Below, in pieces: positions 6,755-9,390 of a stretch of 9,390 nucleotides of DNA (positions are counted from its first letter, which is position 1; every line of letters starts with the position of its first letter). Source of the stretch: Candidatus Aerophobota bacterium (GTDB taxonomy: Bacteria > Aerophobota > Aerophobia > Aerophobales > B3-G15); contig QMQA01000027.1 of assembly GCA_003648845.1 (NCBI GenBank), positions 1-9,390 of the forward strand, in the 5' to 3' direction. Both the position numbers and the translations under genes were made by a program. A model generated the notes under the pieces. That model had not been told where the DNA came from. It did not search any database and was given only the letters and a program-made list of their open reading frames with translations.

Positions 6755-7572
6755 TTTTTTTCAGTGATCAAAAACAGTTCCTCCAGTTTTCCAAAATCTA
6801 CAGCTGGTTCCACTTTTATCTGTTGAAAGATATAGTTTGGCTTTTTTTGTATAGAAGATACATAACCTACCAGAATTCCTGCCGGAAAAACTCCTCCTAA
6901 TCCCGATGTCACCACAGCATCTTTTACTTTAACCTCAGCTCGGGTTAAAATGTAGTGTAACTCACAAATTTCAGGATTCCCTGTTCCCTGAACTATTCCA
7001 ATATCTCTGGTCCTTTGTATCCTTACCCCCACCTTACTTCTTTTGTCAATAATGAGCATCACCTTGGCTCCGCCCGCGTATACCTCTATCACTTTACCCA
7101 CCAATCCTTCGGCATTGACCACCCCCATTCCCTGAACAACTCCTTGTTCCCGTCCTCTGTTGATGTAAATTACTTTGAAAAAATTTTCAGGTGAATAAGC
7201 TAAAACTTTTGCAGGAATTAAATGGTAAGGCGTATTTCTTTTAAAATTTAGCAGTTTCTGTAGCCTCTTGTTAGCAGCTTCAATTTCCTGATAGTAGTTT
7301 TTCTGCTTAAAAATTAATTGGTTAAGCCTGGTTTTAAGAAGCTCGTTTTCCTTTTTTATTTTCCTGGTCTCAGTGATACTTTCTACAAGATCAACAAGAG
7401 CCTGTTTTGATTTGGTTGATAGAGAATAAAAAAAACCACCCAGCGTGTATCCTTCCCTGCGAAGTTTTGAAAATTGAGCAGGATTGTAATAGGAAAATAG
7501 CATCAATACCAGACAGATAACCAGAAAAGCTGCTGTAAAGATTAGTTTGGAATTAATCCTTGCTCTAATCAT
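6751..7572 (-). CDS. mreC: Rod shape-determining protein MreC
   Basis: MreC is a bitopic membrane protein whose periplasmic or extracytoplasmic domain links MreB filaments to the wall-synthesis enzymes. The protein has about 273 residues: a short basic N-terminus, one transmembrane helix (about residues 10-28, LIFTAAFLVICLVLMLFSYY), a coiled coil of roughly residues 65-110 (KIKKENELLKTRLNQL and following), then the beta-rich MreC core with INRGREQGVVQGMGVVN, GLVGKV and SGLGGVFPAGILVGYV. The start is uncertain. ATG at 7572 is chosen, but TTG at 7578 is two codons upstream and has TAAGG at a better spacing. mreB ends 26 nt upstream and mreD starts with a 4 nt overlap. The gene ends in a run of eight A followed by the stop, which is slippery in form. 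Confidence 0.95.
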   Translation of the reverse strand: MIRARINSKLIFTAAFLVICLVLMLFSYYNPAQFSKLRREGYTLGGFFYSLSTKSKQALVDLVESITETRKIKKENELLKTRLNQLIFKQKNYYQEIEAANKRLQKLLNFKRNTPYHLIPAKVLAYSPENFFKVIYINRGREQGVVQGMGVVNAEGLVGKVIEVYAGGAKVMLIIDKRSKVGVRIQRTRDIGIVQGTGNPEICELHYILTRAEVKVKDAVVTSGLGGVFPAGILVGYVSSIQKKPNYIFQQIKVEPAVDFGKLEELFLITEKK

Positions 7573-7598
7573 TGGCAAAAGGCTGGCCTTATTTTCTT

Positions 7599-8639
7599 TT
7601 AAATATTATCAGGGGTTACCTCAACCGCGGATAAAAGACGGTGATTATCAAGAAGTTTGCCCAGTCCCAGTGCTACTGCCAGGAGAGGTTCTGGAACTTT
7701 TTTAACGGAAAGATTCACTCTCCTGGAAATATACGTGTCAAGACCTTTAAGGCAGGCTCCTCCCCCTGTAAGATAAACTCCGTTCTCCATCACATCTCCA
7801 GCCAACTCAGGAGGGCATTGCTCCAGGGTTGCTTCTATCATGTCCAGGATAGGAATAAGAACAGGATCCAGTATTTCCTTCATCTCCCTGGAATGAAGTT
7901 CAATTTCAGTGGGAAATCCTTTATTTAGGTCTCTTCCTCTTACCTTCATTTTATTTTCTTTTCCCTGGGAAGAACAGTATCCAAGATTAATCTTTATTTT
8001 TTCAGCCATCTGCTCCCCGATAAAAAGGTTATATTTTTCCTTAAGGTACTGGATTATTACCTGATCCATTTCATCACCGGCTATTTTAATAGAGTTACTT
8101 ATTACCACCCCATTAAGAGAAGTTACAGCAGCCTCACTTGTCCCGCCACCTATATCAACAATCATATTTCCTACAGGTTCAGACACAGGTAAATCTGCTC
8201 CTACAGCTGCCGCAACTGGCTCTGCAACTAAAGCTACCTTTCTTGCTCCTATTTCTCTTATTATGTCCACCAGAGCTCTTTTTTCTACCTTAGTGGCTTT
8301 AGAAGGCACTCCTATTATTACCCGGGGACCAATCATTGCTTTTCCCGGCTGAACCTGATGAAGAAAATACCCGATCATCTTCTTGGTTATATCAAAATCG
8401 GCAACTACACCATCTTTAAGGGGACGAATAGCCATGATATTTTCAGGGGTTTTTCCTAACATTTGTTTTGCTTCCATTCCTATCCCCACCACTTTTCCCT
8501 CTTTTCTACTAACCGCCAGCACCGAGGGAGCATTGAGAACTATTCCTGCCCCTTTTTTGTAAATAAGAGTATTAGTTGTCCCAAGGTCTATGGCTAAATC
8601 CCTGCCTCTTAACTTAAAATTGAAAACATAGGTTAACAT
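7599..8639 (-). CDS. mreB: Rod shape-determining protein MreB (actin homologue)
   Basis: MreB is an ATP-dependent bacterial actin that forms membrane-bound filaments and organises cell-wall elongation. The 346 residues match the family. The phosphate-1 loop is DLGTTNT (18-24), the catalytic Glu140 lies in AEPVAAAVG, phosphate-2 is DIGGGTS (162-168) and the adenosine loop is LTGGG (290-294). RPLKDGVVADFD at 72-83 is also typical. The N-terminus MLTYVFNFKLRG is hydrophobic and basic, fitting membrane attachment. ATG 8639 is the only usable start: no ATG, GTG or TTG follows before the first ATP-binding loop, and TAA closes the frame upstream. No clear Shine-Dalgarno precedes it, and the predicted -10 box ends only 6 nt upstream, suggesting a leaderless message. 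It leads mreBCD. Confidence 0.97.
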   Translation of the reverse strand: MLTYVFNFKLRGRDLAIDLGTTNTLIYKKGAGIVLNAPSVLAVSRKEGKVVGIGMEAKQMLGKTPENIMAIRPLKDGVVADFDITKKMIGYFLHQVQPGKAMIGPRVIIGVPSKATKVEKRALVDIIREIGARKVALVAEPVAAAVGADLPVSEPVGNMIVDIGGGTSEAAVTSLNGVVISNSIKIAGDEMDQVIIQYLKEKYNLFIGEQMAEKIKINLGYCSSQGKENKMKVRGRDLNKGFPTEIELHSREMKEILDPVLIPILDMIEATLEQCPPELAGDVMENGVYLTGGGACLKGLDTYISRRVNLSVKKVPEPLLAVALGLGKLLDNHRLLSAVEVTPDNI

Positions 8640-8645
8640 ATCAGC

Positions 8646-8674
8646 ATTATACCTGGAGAAAAATTACAAGTCAA
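8646..8674 (-). promoter_or_regulatory. Predicted sigma70-type promoter of mreBCD, placed for a leaderless mRNA
   Basis: On the minus strand a -35 TTGACT (8674-8669) and a perfect -10 TATAAT (8651-8646) are separated by exactly 17 nt. The -10 ends 6 nt before the mreB ATG, so transcription should start at or within a base or two of the A of the start codon. The -35 overlaps the stop codon of the upstream transporter gene. This is the closest match to the consensus in the window. Confidence 0.75.
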
Positions 8675-9390
8675 GCTTGCATTTCTTTTTTGATATATCT
8701 AAATAAAAAAATAGAGAGGAAAACTGCTGCAAAAGAGGCAGTTATACCTGTTAAAAAGGCTAAAGTGTAAGTGCCGGTAAAATCGTAGATATATCCCCCC
8801 AGCCAGGGACCAAGAGTGGCTCCAAAGAGGGTTCCAAAGAAAGTGTTCATGCCAATGAGTTTCCCCATTCGAGCCGGACCGTAGATATCTCCTATTACAG
8901 CCGGGAACTGAGTCACCCAACCTCCGTATCCAATCCCCAGGATGAAAGCTCCCAGATAAAAAGGCAGGATAAATCCTGCTTTAATAAAAAGAAGAATTGC
9001 TATTCCTGCTCCCTGGAAAATAAAAGAAAGATGGAATATTGTTGCTCTTCCTATCTTATCGGAGATTGCCCCCAGCCCTATTCTACCAGCAACGCTAAAG
9101 ATGCCCAGAAAAGCCAGGGCGCTGGCCGCTCTTGCGGGATCTATTCCCATATCTATAGCATAAGGAACCATGTGAGTGTTAACTATATAAAATCCTAAAA
9201 CAGCGAACATAAACATGAAGTTAAGGAACCATATAGGTAGTACCGAGCTTACCTTCAACAATTTTGATAAGCCATTCTCCACAGATAAAAGACTCTCACT
9301 AACAACTGAACTCCTCTCACCTGTTCCTGTATTTTCTCCATCAGGAAAAAGCCCCAGCTCCTCCGGAGAGGACCGTACCAGTCCCCAGGA
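8671..9390 (-). CDS. Major facilitator superfamily transporter, C-terminal half (5' end outside window)
   Basis: The frame is open from the right window edge to TGA at 8671, giving 239 residues of an MFS permease. The first stretch read is a hydrophilic loop containing RSSPEELGLFPDGE, like the central loop between helices 6 and 7 in MCT/oxalate-formate-type carriers. About six transmembrane helices follow. The MFS motif between helices 8 and 9 reads GRIGLGAISDKIGR. A short basic tail (YIKKEMQA) ends the protein. An internal GTG at 9282 could be mistaken for the start, but the frame and family-like loop continue upstream, so this is the second half of a normal 12-helix protein. The substrate is unknown; the loop style suggests a monocarboxylate or dicarboxylate, which is weak inference. 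It is 31 nt upstream of mreB on the same strand, but mreB has its own promoter. Confidence 0.88.
   Translation of the reverse strand, partial: SWGLVRSSPEELGLFPDGENTGTGERSSVVSESLLSVENGLSKLLKVSSVLPIWFLNFMFMFAVLGFYIVNTHMVPYAIDMGIDPARAASALAFLGIFSVAGRIGLGAISDKIGRATIFHLSFIFQGAGIAILLFIKAGFILPFYLGAFILGIGYGGWVTQFPAVIGDIYGPARMGKLIGMNTFFGTLFGATLGPWLGGYIYDFTGTYTLAFLTGITASFAAVFLSIFLFRYIKKEMQA

Noticed and set aside
8671..9282. A complete 203-residue transporter starting at GTG 9282
   Set aside because: The frame stays open to the window edge and encodes a PEELGL-type central loop upstream, so it is the second half of a larger MFS protein, not a small or truncated one.

Overview
The window is a compact, protein-coding stretch of a low-to-moderate GC bacterial chromosome. 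It has no RNA genes, insertion sequences, CRISPR arrays or long repeats, and no gene-free stretch over 300 bases. The gene content points to an anaerobic, probably rod-shaped bacterium from a poorly sampled lineage: a ferredoxin-fused electron transfer flavoprotein, an acyl-CoA dehydrogenase, MreBCD, and GatC-type transamidation. I cannot assign a phylum from the sequence alone.

Layout. (1) Bases 1-2348, minus strand: an operon of acyl-CoA dehydrogenase, etfB and the 5' part of etfA, which runs off the left edge. EtfA begins with two [4Fe-4S] ferredoxin motifs. This fits an acyl-CoA dehydrogenase/Etf complex that may exchange electrons with ferredoxin and NAD(H). (2) Bases 2349-2549: a divergent control region with one good sigma70-type promoter facing each way. 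(3) Bases 2550-6284, plus strand: metG, rsmA, mtnA and gatC. Every junction overlaps (44, 20 and 20 nt), so the four genes should be co-transcribed and translationally coupled. The products cover methionyl-tRNA charging, SAM-dependent rRNA dimethylation, methylthioadenosine (methionine) salvage and tRNA-dependent amidation. (4) Bases 6260-8639, minus strand: mreB-mreC-mreD, the rod-shape operon, converging on gatC with a 25 nt overlap of the two 3' ends. A near-consensus promoter lies so close to the mreB start codon that the mRNA is predicted to be leaderless. (5) Bases 8671-9390, minus strand: the C-terminal half of a major facilitator transporter that runs off the right edge.

I found no convincing new biological system. 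The points worth a second look are the predicted leaderless mreB transcript, the A8 slippery run exactly at the mreC/mreD junction, the ferredoxin-fused Etf operon, the methionine-themed overlapping operon carrying a gatC away from gatA/gatB, and the convergent gatC/mreD overlap without a visible terminator.
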